From assembly GCF_000275845.1 (NCBI RefSeq), contig NW_006766893.1:379839-443838 (forward strand): a stretch of DNA of 64,000 bases, read 5' to 3'. Position 1 is the stretch's first letter. Every line of letters starts with the position of its first letter. The notes beneath the pieces are model-generated. The model saw only the letters and a program-made list of their open reading frames with translations, ran no database searches and was not told the origin of the DNA. Below are positions 1 through 10,481 of this stretch, in pieces. The DNA comes from Dichomitus squalens LYAD-421 SS1. Taxonomy: Eukaryota > Basidiomycota > Agaricomycetes > Polyporales > Polyporaceae. Made by a program: the position numbers and the translations under genes.

Positions 1-170
1 GAGATTGTGACAGTGATTGTGCACCGTACCGGCGCCACCGACGAACATCGCGGCGCTTACGGTCGCAACCGCGATCCGCCAGCTTGTCCGTCATCCAGCT
101 GTGCTCTCGAGCTCATCGCCAATCTACAGCTCTCCGATCCTTCCTGCGTCTTCTACTCTGGGTCGTGGAC

Positions 171-2338
171 ATGCCTCTGGAAGCTCAATTTCTCGGACTA
201 CCTGGGGAGCTACTCGTTGAATGCCTCAAGCATCTCGACTGGGAGGACCTCGTGCGCTGTAAGCAAGTCAGTACCAGCGAACGACCACAAGCGTCGACGT
301 GATTCACATCGCACACCCTCAGGTCAGCAAAAGGCTGCGTGATGTCGTCAACGACTCTCTCGAACTGCAGTACCGCATCGAGCTCGGGGCGGACGGCCTC
401 GTAGAAGGCCTCGGCTGCACCTTCACCACCGCCGAACGTCTCCAGCTCCTCCTCCAACGGCGCGCGCGCTGGAGATACCTTGACTGGTCCCGGATCGTGT
501 CCATCTCAGCCCCGGGGCTCTGCCAGGCGTACGAGCTCGTCGATGGGGTGTTCGCGTCATCGATGGGGAACGACTTCTTTGGCTCGCGGCACCTCGAGCT
601 GACATGGCTGCCCACAAGCACCCAGGAAGCGAGGAAGATCGAGAGGGAGGATCTCGGTATCAGGATACGGGACTTTGCGATTGATCCGTCGCAGGATCTC
701 ATGGCGCTGGTACTCGCGGACGACGTTACGAGGTATGTGGCATGGTGTTCTACTACGCTAGATATACCCTCTGGGGAACCCTCTTAGAGTCGCCGTATCC
801 CATCATCCGTCGCGCTGGTGATACTATGTGTGTTACTGAGCTGGAGAACAGGCTCGACGGCGGTTTGTATGTTGGGTGCTGGTACTGCGCCCGCACTGCT
901 TGTGGCGTAGTCCAGTTCGATCCTTATTTCTTCTCAGAGCACGCGCGATGAGCTCTTCTCTGTCCTCTCAGACAGTATTCTGAAGTCATTTCGTTGGCTT
1001 CAGCATGACCATCCACTTGCGGACTATTAGCCGAAATGAACCTCATCCGAAGGCTCGCATTCCCGAGCTCCGAGCCACGGTCCCCCAAGTCAGGAATTGT
1101 TTCGTTCAGATCGTGGACGATGTCATTGGCGCGTTCTTCTGGTTTCATGGTCCTGGTCTCGTCATATGGAACTGGCGAACTGGCAAGAAGGTAGTGGTAG
1201 GTGTACAAACTAACTCCTGTGTATGCTATCTCACGGATATACCTTCCAGGACTGCGTCGGGGTGAACTTGCCCACGGGCACCTATGACTTTGCGTTCATA
1301 TCGAGCCGTGCCTACATAGTCACCGTAACGATGCAATACGGCTCAATCGAGGTCTACACCTTCAGCGGCGGAGACGAGGATGCAGAGACGTTATCCAACA
1401 CCGTTCCACAGTCCCCCTCCCTCGGTGACCGCCTTCTCCCCACCCGGGTCGCGATCTTCCGCTTGCCCCCCACGAAGCCGGGTCAGGATCTGCGCCGATT
1501 CCTCACACATTCGGCGCCGTTCGTCGCGAATCCGACGCCTGGGCGGGTATTCGAGGTATCCCGCGACGCGCGCGTGCACATGATGTGCCTATACTATGGT
1601 GACCATGCGGGGAGCTACCACCTGTTCCTCCACAACCGCTTTCTTCTCGCGCATATCCCTTCCGGGATCGGTTCAGGGGCCGTAGGGAAGGTCACCGCGG
1701 TGGCGAAGGAGTGGGACGAGTGGGGCCCGGACAACGCGCGCTTCGTGAACTGGATCGCGCACTTCCAGTGGCTGAGGTACGTCTGACTCGCCCCGGCGGG
1801 GTTCTGTTCGCGTTCTCAGCGCGTGCATTGTTTTGCTCGTGCGATGCGTAGACGGACGTTGCAGCTCACCACGCAGTCACCGTGCGCCAGGTACCTCCAT
1901 GGCGAGCGCGTCATCTTCCCCCCGATCCCGCTCGCGCTCCGGCAGCCGACGGGGGACGACGAGGTGAAAATGGTGATGCTCATGATTGACTTCCACGTGC
2001 ACCCGAAGCGCACGGATGACCCGGTGAAGCCGCCGTTGGAGCTGGATGAGGCGGGCGGCGGGTACGAGATCGTGGCCAGGGAGACGGTGATAGACTCAGG
2101 GGCGGTGTTCCAGCACCCGGTAGTGAGCAGGCTGCCGTACGCGATGTCGACGCGAAGCGGCGTACGTGGTTTGGTGGATTATACCGGGTTCATGATCGAC
2201 CAGGATCAACTGATTGCGATGAAGGTGAGTGCTGCTTGTCTCGAGCGTCCGCATTGCAATCTTTCGCTGACCATCTTACACTGTGGCCAGCAGTCCGGAG
2301 ACGAGGCTTATGTTGACTTGGACGTGTATACTTTCTGA
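171..2338 (+). CDS. F-box protein (six exons)
   Basis: Predicted substrate-receptor subunit of an SCF ubiquitin ligase. Exons 171-266, 323-732, 1004-1190, 1250-1776, 1891-2224 and 2291-2338 join in frame to 533 aa. The N-terminal 45 residues form an F-box: the L-P-G-E-L core at residues 10-14, then H-L-D-W and V-R-C-K-Q-V-S-K-R, split by the first intron. The rest looks like the beta-rich C-terminal region of basidiomycete F-box proteins (for example W-N-W-R-T-G-K-K near residue 225), with no repeat family I can name. ATG 171 is chosen because the F-box starts right after it. The second intron (271 nt) is much longer than the others, which run 56-114 nt, so an unrecognised small exon there is possible. 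The F-box call is firm and the substrate is unknown. Confidence 0.82.
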
Positions 2339-2592
2339 GTCTCAGCGGCGGTCTGCTGGATATATATCTGCTTCCCTTAGCAGCGTCGTTACCGTCACTG
2401 CTGCTCGGTTTGGCCCCCAGAATAGGGTTAGGTGCGCTATGACGCGATGTGGGGTTGGCAGCCTAGGACCCCCTCTGCCTGCATCAATCACTGCTGTTCC
2501 TCTGCTGCCTCCCACATCCTCATACCACCTATCCGTGTCCTTATACGCATTCAGACACAATCTCAGACGCGAAACACACACAACATTTCACA

Positions 2593-3087
2593 ATGTCAGC
2601 ACTCATCACGATCCCAGGTGCAACCGCGCACCACGTCCTCGGCCAGTCGAACGTCACCCTCGGCGCAGGCGAACTCAATCTTGTGCCCGCCTCCTCCGAT
2701 GGCAAGGACCTGATGCTCACAGTGGGCAGTGCAGGGTTCACACTCCACCACGGCACGGTCTTCGGGACATCGGAGGGGGACCCGCGGGCGTACGTGTTCA
2801 ATCCGGAGATCGAAGGACTCGACGGCGGGTGCGTCTGTCTATCTGTTCTCAATGCTTAGGAAGGTGGCGAAGCTAACCTTGGACCGCTGGTCACTGATAG
2901 GTTCGTGAAGATCACGCTGCCCGAAGGCGTGACGGAAGACGGGTCACAGCTGTCTACACTCCAGACGAAGTTCGAGGAGGTCCTCATAGCTCATGGGCCA
3001 CTCCAGCCTAGCGCGGACGACGCGAGCAGGGAAGGGACGGGAGCGCATCATGCGGTCCAGAAGTTGAAGAGCGCGATACATTCGTAG
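2593..3087 (+). CDS. Short senescence-family protein, N-terminal domain only
   Basis: Exons 2593-2828 and 2901-3087 give 140 aa. The sequence aligns by eye with the first 130 residues of the next gene: I-P-G near the start, V-L-G, a G-E/T-L strand, Y-V/I-F-N/T-P-E at the middle, and a Q-x-K/Q-F-E-x-x-L-I-x-H-G helix. This resembles the N-terminal domain of plant ERD7/senescence-domain proteins (I-P-G-x-x-V-H-L-x). The senescence domain itself is absent: the frame stops 28 residues after the H-G motif. It is therefore a truncated tandem copy or a genuinely short paralogue. ATG 2593 sits 11 bases after an A-rich stretch and starts the homology exactly. Role unknown; family members act at membranes or lipid droplets. 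Confidence 0.6.
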
Positions 3088-3184
3088 GGCTCGTTCGTAT
3101 GTATCCTATGAAAGACACGTGCAGCTCATGAATTTGTTCGTTTTTTTTATTACCCATCGTTATATCTGGCCTTGTGTGGTGTGA

Positions 3185-4267
3185 AGCGATTTCCAAGAAT
3201 CGCTGGTGGACATCCCCGGTTGCGTCGTCGCACAGGTTTTGGGTGATGAGCCGAATATCCTCTCTAAAGGCACGCTGTCCTTGTTCGGTATGATAAAATC
3301 TGCAAAGGAAGAGGAGCCCGTGCTCACGCTGGTTATTGGCAAGTCCGCGTTCCCTCTGTACACGAGTACAATCTTTGCGACCCTTGCGGACGATTCCCGA
3401 ACATACATATTCACCCCGGAATTAGAGGGAGCCAACAAAGGGCAAGTACAGGCCACTTTACGCAACGCATTAAGATCTCACCCTGATCATGATTTGCAAC
3501 TCTCTATTACGAATAGCTTTATAGCGATCGTCCTCCCTGAGACCACCGCGCCCCTCGGCGCCGACAATGACCACGCCTCTCTCCAAAACCAATTTGAACT
3601 CGCCCTCATTGACCATGGCCTCCTCAAAGACGGGTTCGAGGCTGCCGCGGACGAGGTCGCGCGCTCCGTCCGCGAGGGCTCAGCGCGCGTTGCACAACGT
3701 GTCCGCGACGCGCGCGAGCTCTACCTCCGGACGCACCCGCGTACGACCGAGCCCGTCGTCTTCCACCCTGCCGCACAGAACATGGCGGGGAGTGCGGAGC
3801 GTGGGACGCAGACGCTCGCGAACATCGCGCACGGAGTGAGTGGCAGCGTGTTGGGCGCTGCGTCTGTCGCGGGGTCGTGGTGTGCAAGAACGTTTGTCCC
3901 GACAGAGCCAAAGGTGACGGAGAGGCTAAATTCGGCGGCGCGGGGAACAATGGACGTTGCAGACAGGGTTGGAGCCGGGGTGCAGGACGTTAAGGACGCG
4001 CTAGAACATGCTAGGGGCGAGGTGATCGAGAACGACTACGGGAAGGAGGCAAGGGTCGTGGTGGGGAATGTGGGCCAGAGCGTGGGGAACGTCGGCGCTG
4101 TTGCGGCGGACGCGGCGACTGTGACGAGCGGTGGGCCGGTACTTGCGGCCGACGTCATAGGGGCCGCGAGCGAGCAAAATAAGGAGCTGAGAAAGCGGGA
4201 TATAGAGGAGGTCAAAGCGGACGGCGTGCCAGAAGAGAGTGATGGGGTGGACACAGAGATGCTATAG
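3185..4267 (+). CDS. Senescence (ERD7/spartin-like) domain protein, 5' end unresolved
   Basis: The open frame from 3185 to TAG 4265-4267 encodes about 360 aa. Residues 8-130 match the preceding gene. A charged helix with R-E-G-S-A-R-V-A-Q-R-V follows. The C-terminal 170 residues are Ala/Gly/Val-rich helices with E-N-D-Y-G-K-E-A-R-V-V-V-G-N-V and G-N-V-G-A-V-A-A-D, which resembles the senescence/spartin C-terminal domain (H-R-Y-G-x-E-A-G...G-N-V). Spartin-type proteins associate with lipid droplets and endosomes. No ATG lies in frame before the homology: the frame is closed by TGA at 3182-3184 and codon 3206 is GTG. A possible 5' exon is 3099-3118 spliced to 3187 (donor GTGCAG, acceptor GAAG), which keeps frame but has a poor donor. 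The gene either has a small upstream exon or has lost its start. Confidence 0.6.
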   Translation, partial: SDFQESLVDIPGCVVAQVLGDEPNILSKGTLSLFGMIKSAKEEEPVLTLVIGKSAFPLYTSTIFATLADDSRTYIFTPELEGANKGQVQATLRNALRSHPDHDLQLSITNSFIAIVLPETTAPLGADNDHASLQNQFELALIDHGLLKDGFEAAADEVARSVREGSARVAQRVRDARELYLRTHPRTTEPVVFHPAAQNMAGSAERGTQTLANIAHGVSGSVLGAASVAGSWCARTFVPTEPKVTERLNSAARGTMDVADRVGAGVQDVKDALEHARGEVIENDYGKEARVVVGNVGQSVGNVGAVAADAATVTSGGPVLAADVIGAASEQNKELRKRDIEEVKADGVPEESDGVDTEML

Positions 4268-4397
4268 CACTCCCGTGTCGCACGACTATGAAGCACTGTA
4301 TGATAGAAGGAAGAGATGTTGCTACCGCAGTGTACTGGCCATCCCGGGTTCCATGATTTGTAGTGTTGCGAGTAGAGATATTGGAGCCGGTCATAGC

Positions 4398-5634
4398 TCA
4401 GACGACCTCTACTGTAGAGGAACCCGAGGCCCCTGAACTCCGGGACCACCGGTAACGGTGTTTCTTCTCGACGCTGACCACTGAGCCTAGTCCCGAGTCT
4501 GGGACGCCTTCTTCGGGGGTAGATGTCGAGATAGATGTTGTGAAGTGAACGTTGGAACTGAGCTGGGAAGTAGAGTTGTTTTCCAAGGAGAAGCTGCGAC
4601 CCAGGACAACGCGGATAATGATCAGTTGCGGCGATATGCACTGGATGTCAACGGGTATCAGCGACCAAGGCTAGGTGAAAAGGCAGGGACGGTACCCACG
4701 GTGAACATGACATAGAGCGACATAAACAGAATCGTCGTTGGGCTGTGCAGGCCCAACGTTATGACATAGGCGATGCCAAAGAGGGTGTATGGAAGGGCGG
4801 CCTCGACGATCAGCGCGACCGCCCCAGTGTATTTCTGTGCGACGTCCCGGCCTAACAGGTGCTCGACACCGTGGGCGTGATAGAGCAGCCGACCACATAT
4901 CAGAGAAGAGAGCGTGAAGTTGAGCGAGATGACGACGGTCGCGTAAGACAGCGCGACGTGCTGGCTCGCACCGGTGAAGAAGTTGGAATGTGGGATGCTC
5001 GAGACGATGCACATGGCAAGTCCGAGCCCTGTAAGGCGTTAACTTGTAAGCACTGACCGTCTGAAACGAGAAGTTTCAAATACTCGCCGAAGGTGATCAA
5101 ATATAGGCTTAATGGAAAAATAAGAACACGCCGGTCTGTCCAGACAACGTAGCATCGATAGAGCTACAAAATGTACTATTTAAGCGCTGCATCTTAGAAT
5201 GAAGGGATAGACGCACCAGCAACCCATCGCTTATGAGGTTCAGTGCTACTGATGCCACACTACCTAAGGTTTCGTACCACACTGCGGCATGGTCCGCTTG
5301 GTAAGCAGCGGATCCTCCGGGGTAGTCTGCGTGAATGATCCACATTTCTTCACCGAAGAGGGCTTGCACGGCGACGTAGACGGTGATCATGAGGAGCAGT
5401 CCTGTGCTCAGCAAAAGGAACAGCCGATAACTGCGTGTGTTCCGCTCGTCTTTATTGTTCAACATAATGGACGTGCTGACGGCGTATAGTACTAGCTCGA
5501 CCCCTGTCCTCCTGGAAAGTCAGCGAGTCCGTGTCAACAGGGATGCGCCCATGAAACCACCCACCGTAGAGGATCCCATTGAGCATGTTGGCGACGTAGA
5601 AGCAGTTCTGGAAGATTGCGTTCGCGTGAGGCAT
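4398..5634 (-). CDS. Seven-transmembrane protein of a basidiomycete family of unknown function
   Basis: Exons on the minus strand, 5' to 3': 5634-5565, 5503-5217, 5163-5088, 5028-4700, 4640-4398; 334 aa. Recognisable family landmarks are V-A-N-M-L-N-G-I-L-Y-G-V-E-L-V-L-Y in TM1, an extracellular loop with D-Y-P-G-G, L-Y-R-C-Y-V-V-W at the start of TM4, L-G-R-D-V-A-Q-K-Y with V-E-A-A-L-P-Y before TM6, and the terminal P-Q-L-I-I-I-R-V. A hydrophilic Ser-rich tail follows. The same family recurs at 39978-41213. Intron 3 fits only as a GC-AG intron (GCGAGT donor at 5087): the GT alternatives leave 29-39 nt introns or break frame. ATG 5634 is the nearest methionine before TM1; an in-frame TAG lies upstream. 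Function unknown, probably plasma-membrane. Confidence 0.75.
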
Positions 5635-6573
5635 CGCGGTGAAGGGGTAGCGAATGAGCGGGACCTAGCATTGGCAGGAGCTTCAGGTGCTATGGCTCAA
5701 GTATATACTCCCGCAGCGATTTGTCGGATAAACTCGTCCGCACCGCACTATATTGAGCGCGGATATATGCTCCACTTCCCGCGGCCAGATCGAAGGCTAA
5801 GGCGCAAAAAAGCGCCCATTCAGAAACAATCACAACCAAGTTATTTATGAGTAATAGGGCGGATAGACAGGTGGACGCACGGTGTGCGCAATGCGGATAA
5901 CATACCGCTGCATATGGCTGGGCCCGATCGGGAGGCTGTAAGGCCAGTGGCAGGAACCACGATATTGGAAGTCCCAGAAGTGGATTAGGGGTGTATCCGC
6001 TTGAGAGAACTCGAATTAATAAGTCTTGTGAACAAGGCATACAGGGGGTAGAGTACGTCGGGAATGTGTCGACGGTGACGCGTGTCACTGTCATTTGGCG
6101 GACGACGATGACCATATTCGTTGCGACCCCAAGTGGAGTACCACGTTACGAAGCAGACGATCTCGGGCTGCATTAAGCCATCAACGAGTAGACAAGGTTG
6201 CGGCGAGGATGACGTCAGAGTGGACGATGGATCTATCAGCGGAAGGGTTATTTTGTGAACGACTGGATACATCTGTGACACGCACCTTCATTAGGCTACC
6301 TTGCATCGTGTGAAACGTACCTTGGTCCCAGCAACTGTGGATATCAGTGAAGAAAGAAAGCGTATCACGGGGTGATATCTATTATACAAGACCGATTAAG
6401 CTACAATACAATAGACGAAACAATGCACACACATCCTATCCAAGAAACGGGGAGAGATGCGATGTCAGAGTGACACGAAAACACTACGAAAGCAACGAAA
6501 CAAGCAAGACGACGGCGAGGGGACGCACACACACCCCGAGACACACGCCTTGGGCCCTGTGATCCGCGATCGA
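5635..6573. other. Intergenic, no supported gene
   Basis: About 940 bases between the 5' end of the 7TM gene and the 3' end of the SNF2 gene. Open frames here are short and lack convincing motifs. One minus-strand frame near 5800-5870 is hydrophobic (L-L-I-N-N-L-V-V-I-V) but does not join to anything. The stretch probably contains the 7TM promoter and the SNF2 3' untranslated region. Confidence 0.5.
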
Positions 6574-9500
6574 CTACTCATCTCCCTCGTCTTCCAAACC
6601 GTCCATCATTCCTAGCATGTTCGCGTCCGCGTTGACGGGGGCCTCATACACTGCGAACGCCGTCCTCGTCTTCGCCTGCGCGTCCGGCACCACTCCCTTC
6701 GCTGCCGGCTCAAGCACTTTTTCTTCCTCTCCCGCCTCTGCCGCTCCCAACTCCCCTTCGACCTGGCCCCCGCTCGTCCATCCCTTCTGCCGATCAGCGA
6801 ATACCTCCGGCCTCCTGTCCAGCAACATCTCCAGATCCTCGTCGCTAATAACGCTCTTCCTGCCCGCCTCGTCGCTCGGCACGACCTGGATCTTCTCGCC
6901 CTCGAGCCTATGCAGCTCCATCGCGAGCTCGGCGAGCGCCTGGTTCTTGCTCCTCTTTGCCGCCGTCGGGTTGACAAACTCGCCCTTGGCGATGACGAGC
7001 GCCTCGAGCTTGCGCTTGTCCGTCGCCCGCTGCATGATTTTCGTCTCGACAGTGTGCGCGCAGAGAAGGCGGAAGATGAGCACGGGCTTCGTCTGTCCGA
7101 TCCGGTGTGCGCGGTCTTGAGCTTGGAGGTCGGCTTGGGGGTTCTGTAGTGTAGTGAACAGTGGCGAATGAGCACCGAGTCGCAATGTATTTCGACGCTC
7201 ACGTACCCAATCCTGGTCGTAGAAGATCACCGTGTCAGCCTGGACGAGGTTCAAGCCCAACCCGCCAGAGCGCGTGCTGAGCAAAAACAGCCTTGGCGCA
7301 TCGGACGCATCCCCGCCCTCCTGGAACCGCCGGATGTCCTCCCGCCGCGACTCCATGTCCATGCTCCCGTCAATGCGACTAATGGGCCACCCCTTGTGCT
7401 CTACCGCCCAGTCCTACCGTTGCAATCCCCATCAACAACCGCGGATGCTCCACGACGAGAGACAGAGGGGAGTACGCACCTCGATAATGTCCAGCATCGT
7501 CGTGAACTGGCTGAATAGGAGTACCTTGTGACCGCGCGCGAATAGCGCGTCGAGCAGGCGCTCGAGCACCATCATCTTCCCGCTCGCGGTGACGAGCTCC
7601 TCGCCGAGCACGGACTCGCGCGAAGTCGGGTCCCTCGGCCAATGGAAGAGGAACGGGTGCTGGCAGACCTTGCGCAGCTGCATGATGACGTTCTTCAGGT
7701 TTTTGTTGTTCACCTCCTTGACTGTTCCCAGCGATCATACTTCAGCACCCTGACCGCTGTCACCAGCAGAGGAGTGAGTGCAGAAGGGACGAACCTGCAA
7801 TGCGCCTCTGCCATTCGAGCCCAATGTCCCCTCCGCTCTTCTCCTTCTCCCTCCGAGCCTCGACCCGCCCCTCGTCCAGCCGCTTGAAGTACCCCTCGCC
7901 CTCCTCGTCCGAGCTCTCCACATAGTCCCTCTCCACCTTCTCCCTCAGCCCCTTCGCCTTCCGCGCCCCGTTCTTCACCACCACCTTCAACGGCGTCTCC
8001 TCCTCGTCATCCTCGACCTTGCGTCCACCCCCATTGAGCCTGTCCTCCTCCTCCCCGATCTGCTCGATCAAATACCGGCGGAGGGCCTTGTCGCCGCGCA
8101 CGACGACGTCGTACAGCTCACGCTGGCGCTCCGACAGCGGGGTGTAGAGCACGTACTCTTTCTTCGGGGGGAGCGACATTTCGACGTCGGCCTTCATGCG
8201 CCGCAGGAGGAACGGGCGGAGGATGTCATGGAGCGAGTGGATGAGCTTGCTCTCGCGGTCCGATGTCAGCTTGCTCCGCAGCCGGCTCTCGTCGAACCTG
8301 TATATGCATATATGCGCGCGATTTGCCGTCAGCAATTCCAAGGATGAAGGGATGGATAGCAGGAGACGCAAGGGGCAAAGGGACGCACCAAGACTGGAAC
8401 GTCGACAAGTCCCCGAACAGGTCCGGCAGCACAAAGTTCAACAGCGCCCACAGCTCCGCGAGGTTGTTCTGCAGCGGGGTCCCCGTCAGCACCATCCGCG
8501 CGTCCGCGGGTATCTTCTTGATCTCCCGCATGAGCACGCAGTCGATGTTCTTCAGCCGGTGGCCCTCGTCGACGACGATGAACCCCCAGTGGTACCGCGC
8601 GAGCTCCGCGCGGTCGTTGATGACGATCTGGTACGTGGTCAGCACGACCGGGAAGTTCGTCTTCTGGTACGGCTTCAGAGGGTGCCTGTTGCGCTGCTCT
8701 GCGGGCTCGGGGATCTCTTCGTCGACGATCATCGAGTTCTCGAACTCGTCCGAGTCCGCTTCGGACACCGGCTTCCGCGACTTGGCTAGGGTGCGTCCGC
8801 CACGGCGACCGCGCGCAGCGGCCTTCCCGCGCGACTTCGACGCGGGTACCTCGTCCTCCGAGCTGTCATCGTCCCGTGTGGCGCGCCCACGCCCAGCAGT
8901 AGCAGCCTTGCCCCGACCCCGAGGAGCCCCCTTGCCCTTACCCTTTCCTTTGCCCTTCCCTTTGCCTCTCGACGGGGCAGCAGCGGCAGCGGCAGCCTGC
9001 GCGGCAGCATGCGACCCGCTCGCATTCTTCCAATACTCCAAATCGACCTCGTCCATCACCATCTTCGTCCGCCTCGTCTCCGCCCGCTCCTCCTTCGTCC
9101 CGTAGTAGGTGACGACGGGTATGTCAGGGGCGAAGCGCGCGAACTCCTTGGCCCAGTTGTCGAGCACGGCGAGCGGGCAGACGACCATGAACGGTGCAGG
9201 AGTGCGTTCGCGGAGGAACGCGTGGAACGCAATCGTCTGGATCGTCTGCGGGCGGACGGCCGTCAGCGTGCAGAACGAGTGCTGAAGTCTTCAAACGTAC
9301 GTACCTTTCCTAGACCCATCTCGTCCGCTGCACTGTACGTCACCTTCGCACGCTCAAACCATCACACAAGGCGACTCACCCAAAATGCCCGAGATACCGT
9401 TCTGGTGCAGCCCCGCCATCCACGCGACGCCCTCGAGCTGGTAGTCCTTGAGCGTCGCGCCCGTGATCAGCGCGGGCTGCTGGAACGCGGTCTTCCTCTC

Positions 9501-9815
9501 CTCCCCTTCCCCTGCCTTCTCGCCGTCCTGCTCCGCCTTCGCGCGCTTCGCCTCACGCTCTTCTTCCTCCTCATCTTCGGACACGACGCGCGCACGCTTC
9601 CGCGCGCTCTTCGCTTTTTGCTTCCCGTTAGCCTTCGCCTGCGCATGCGACGTCGAGCTCGAGCGGCGGGCGCCGTGGATGACCTTCACCTGGTCCATCT
9701 GCTCCTTGAGCAACTTGACGTACGCGCCCGACTTTTGGATGAGGGTCTCGAGCTGGGCGAGGCGGCCGTCGACGTCTGCGTCCTCTTCCAATGCTTCGGC
9801 TTCGTCCTGAGTCAT
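6574..9815 (-). CDS. SNF2-family chromatin remodeller of the LSH/DDM1 (HELLS, Irc5) type
   Basis: Nuclear ATP-dependent DNA translocase expected to act in nucleosome remodelling and heterochromatin or DNA-methylation maintenance. Exons 5' to 3': 9815-9380, 9327-9305, 9245-8389, 8297-7795, 7721-7480, 7413-7207, 7143-6574; 945 aa. Motifs in order: L-K-D-Y-Q-L-E-G-V-A-W-M, Walker A D-E-M-G-L-G-K-T (split over the exon 2/3 junction), C-P-L-A-V-L-D-N-W, the helicase box D-E-G-H-R-L-K-N typical of LSH/DDM1, L-T-G-T-P-L-Q-N-N, R-P-F-L-L-R-R-M-K, Q-L-R-K-V-C-Q-H-P, S-T-R-S-G-G-L-G-L-N and Q-D-R-A-H-R-I-G-Q. Exon 2 is only 23 nt. A lysine/glycine-rich low-complexity and acidic insert of about 110 residues lies between motifs Ia and II. 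The start is the first methionine of the first motif-bearing exon; further 5' coding exons are possible (see 10125-10481). Confidence 0.9.
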
Positions 9816-10124
9816 GCAAGAGCGCTGTCAGTATAGCGTCCGCATGTCAGACTCGGCGGATTATCATATTGTGCGCGGAAGGCGAGGTACATGCGCACGT
9901 ATGGCCCATGGGTGTCGTAAGTGCTTATGAGCCATTGTGGCGAGCTGTATGCGCGTCCACTGCAGTGTTTCCGCATGCGCTGCGGTGAACGACGACGGGG
10001 GGAGACGTGTGGATACACCGCAGGACGAGCAGCGAGAGAGACGCAATTCCCAGAAATGTTGATGGTTTGTGGCCCCTGAACGCCGACGCCCACCCTAGAG
10101 ACAATGGAGCGAATTGCAACGTAC

Positions 10125-10481
10125 CCTCGGGAAGTCTGCCTCTGCAATCTGGTTTCCTAGATCATCTTCAGTCTTTGCCTGCTAACCTAGTCAGCTCTCC
10201 GCACCAAAGCCAGAAGCCAGAGAGCACATACATCTTCCGGGACAGTCGCCGGGCTGGTAGGCGGGGACGTGGCGCGCGTTGACGGCACCGCGGGAGACGA
10301 CCGCGAAGCCGGCGTCGAGCGCGACGAGGGCGCTGTAGACATTTTCGGATTCTATCCAAGTGGTCCGGACGGGTTTCGGGTCTTTGGGGACGAGCAGGAC
10401 GAGGAGGAGTGCTGACAGCGCGGAAACAAGCCGAATGGCGATCCCGCCCACGCCGTGACATCCACGAACGCGCTCCATCAC
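10125..10481 (-). CDS. Possible small membrane/secreted protein or extra 5' exons
   Basis: Exons 10481-10232 and 10165-10125 (donors GTATGT and GTACGT, acceptor GAAG) stay in frame for 97 codons. The first encodes a leader-like hydrophobic stretch (residues 14-31, L-V-S-A-L-S-A-L-L-L-V-L-L-V), then W-I-E-S-E-N-V-Y-S-A-L-V-A-L-D. The second exon ends in phase 0 and could in principle splice to 9806, inside the first exon of the SNF2 gene. A signal-anchor on a chromatin remodeller would be odd, so a separate small gene or non-coding 5' exons are also possible. I do not recognise a family. Confidence 0.25.

Noticed and set aside
5690..6281. Minus-strand frames with a hydrophobic patch upstream of the 7TM gene
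   Set aside because: They cannot be joined to the 7TM gene or to each other with splice sites that keep frame, and no family motif is visible.
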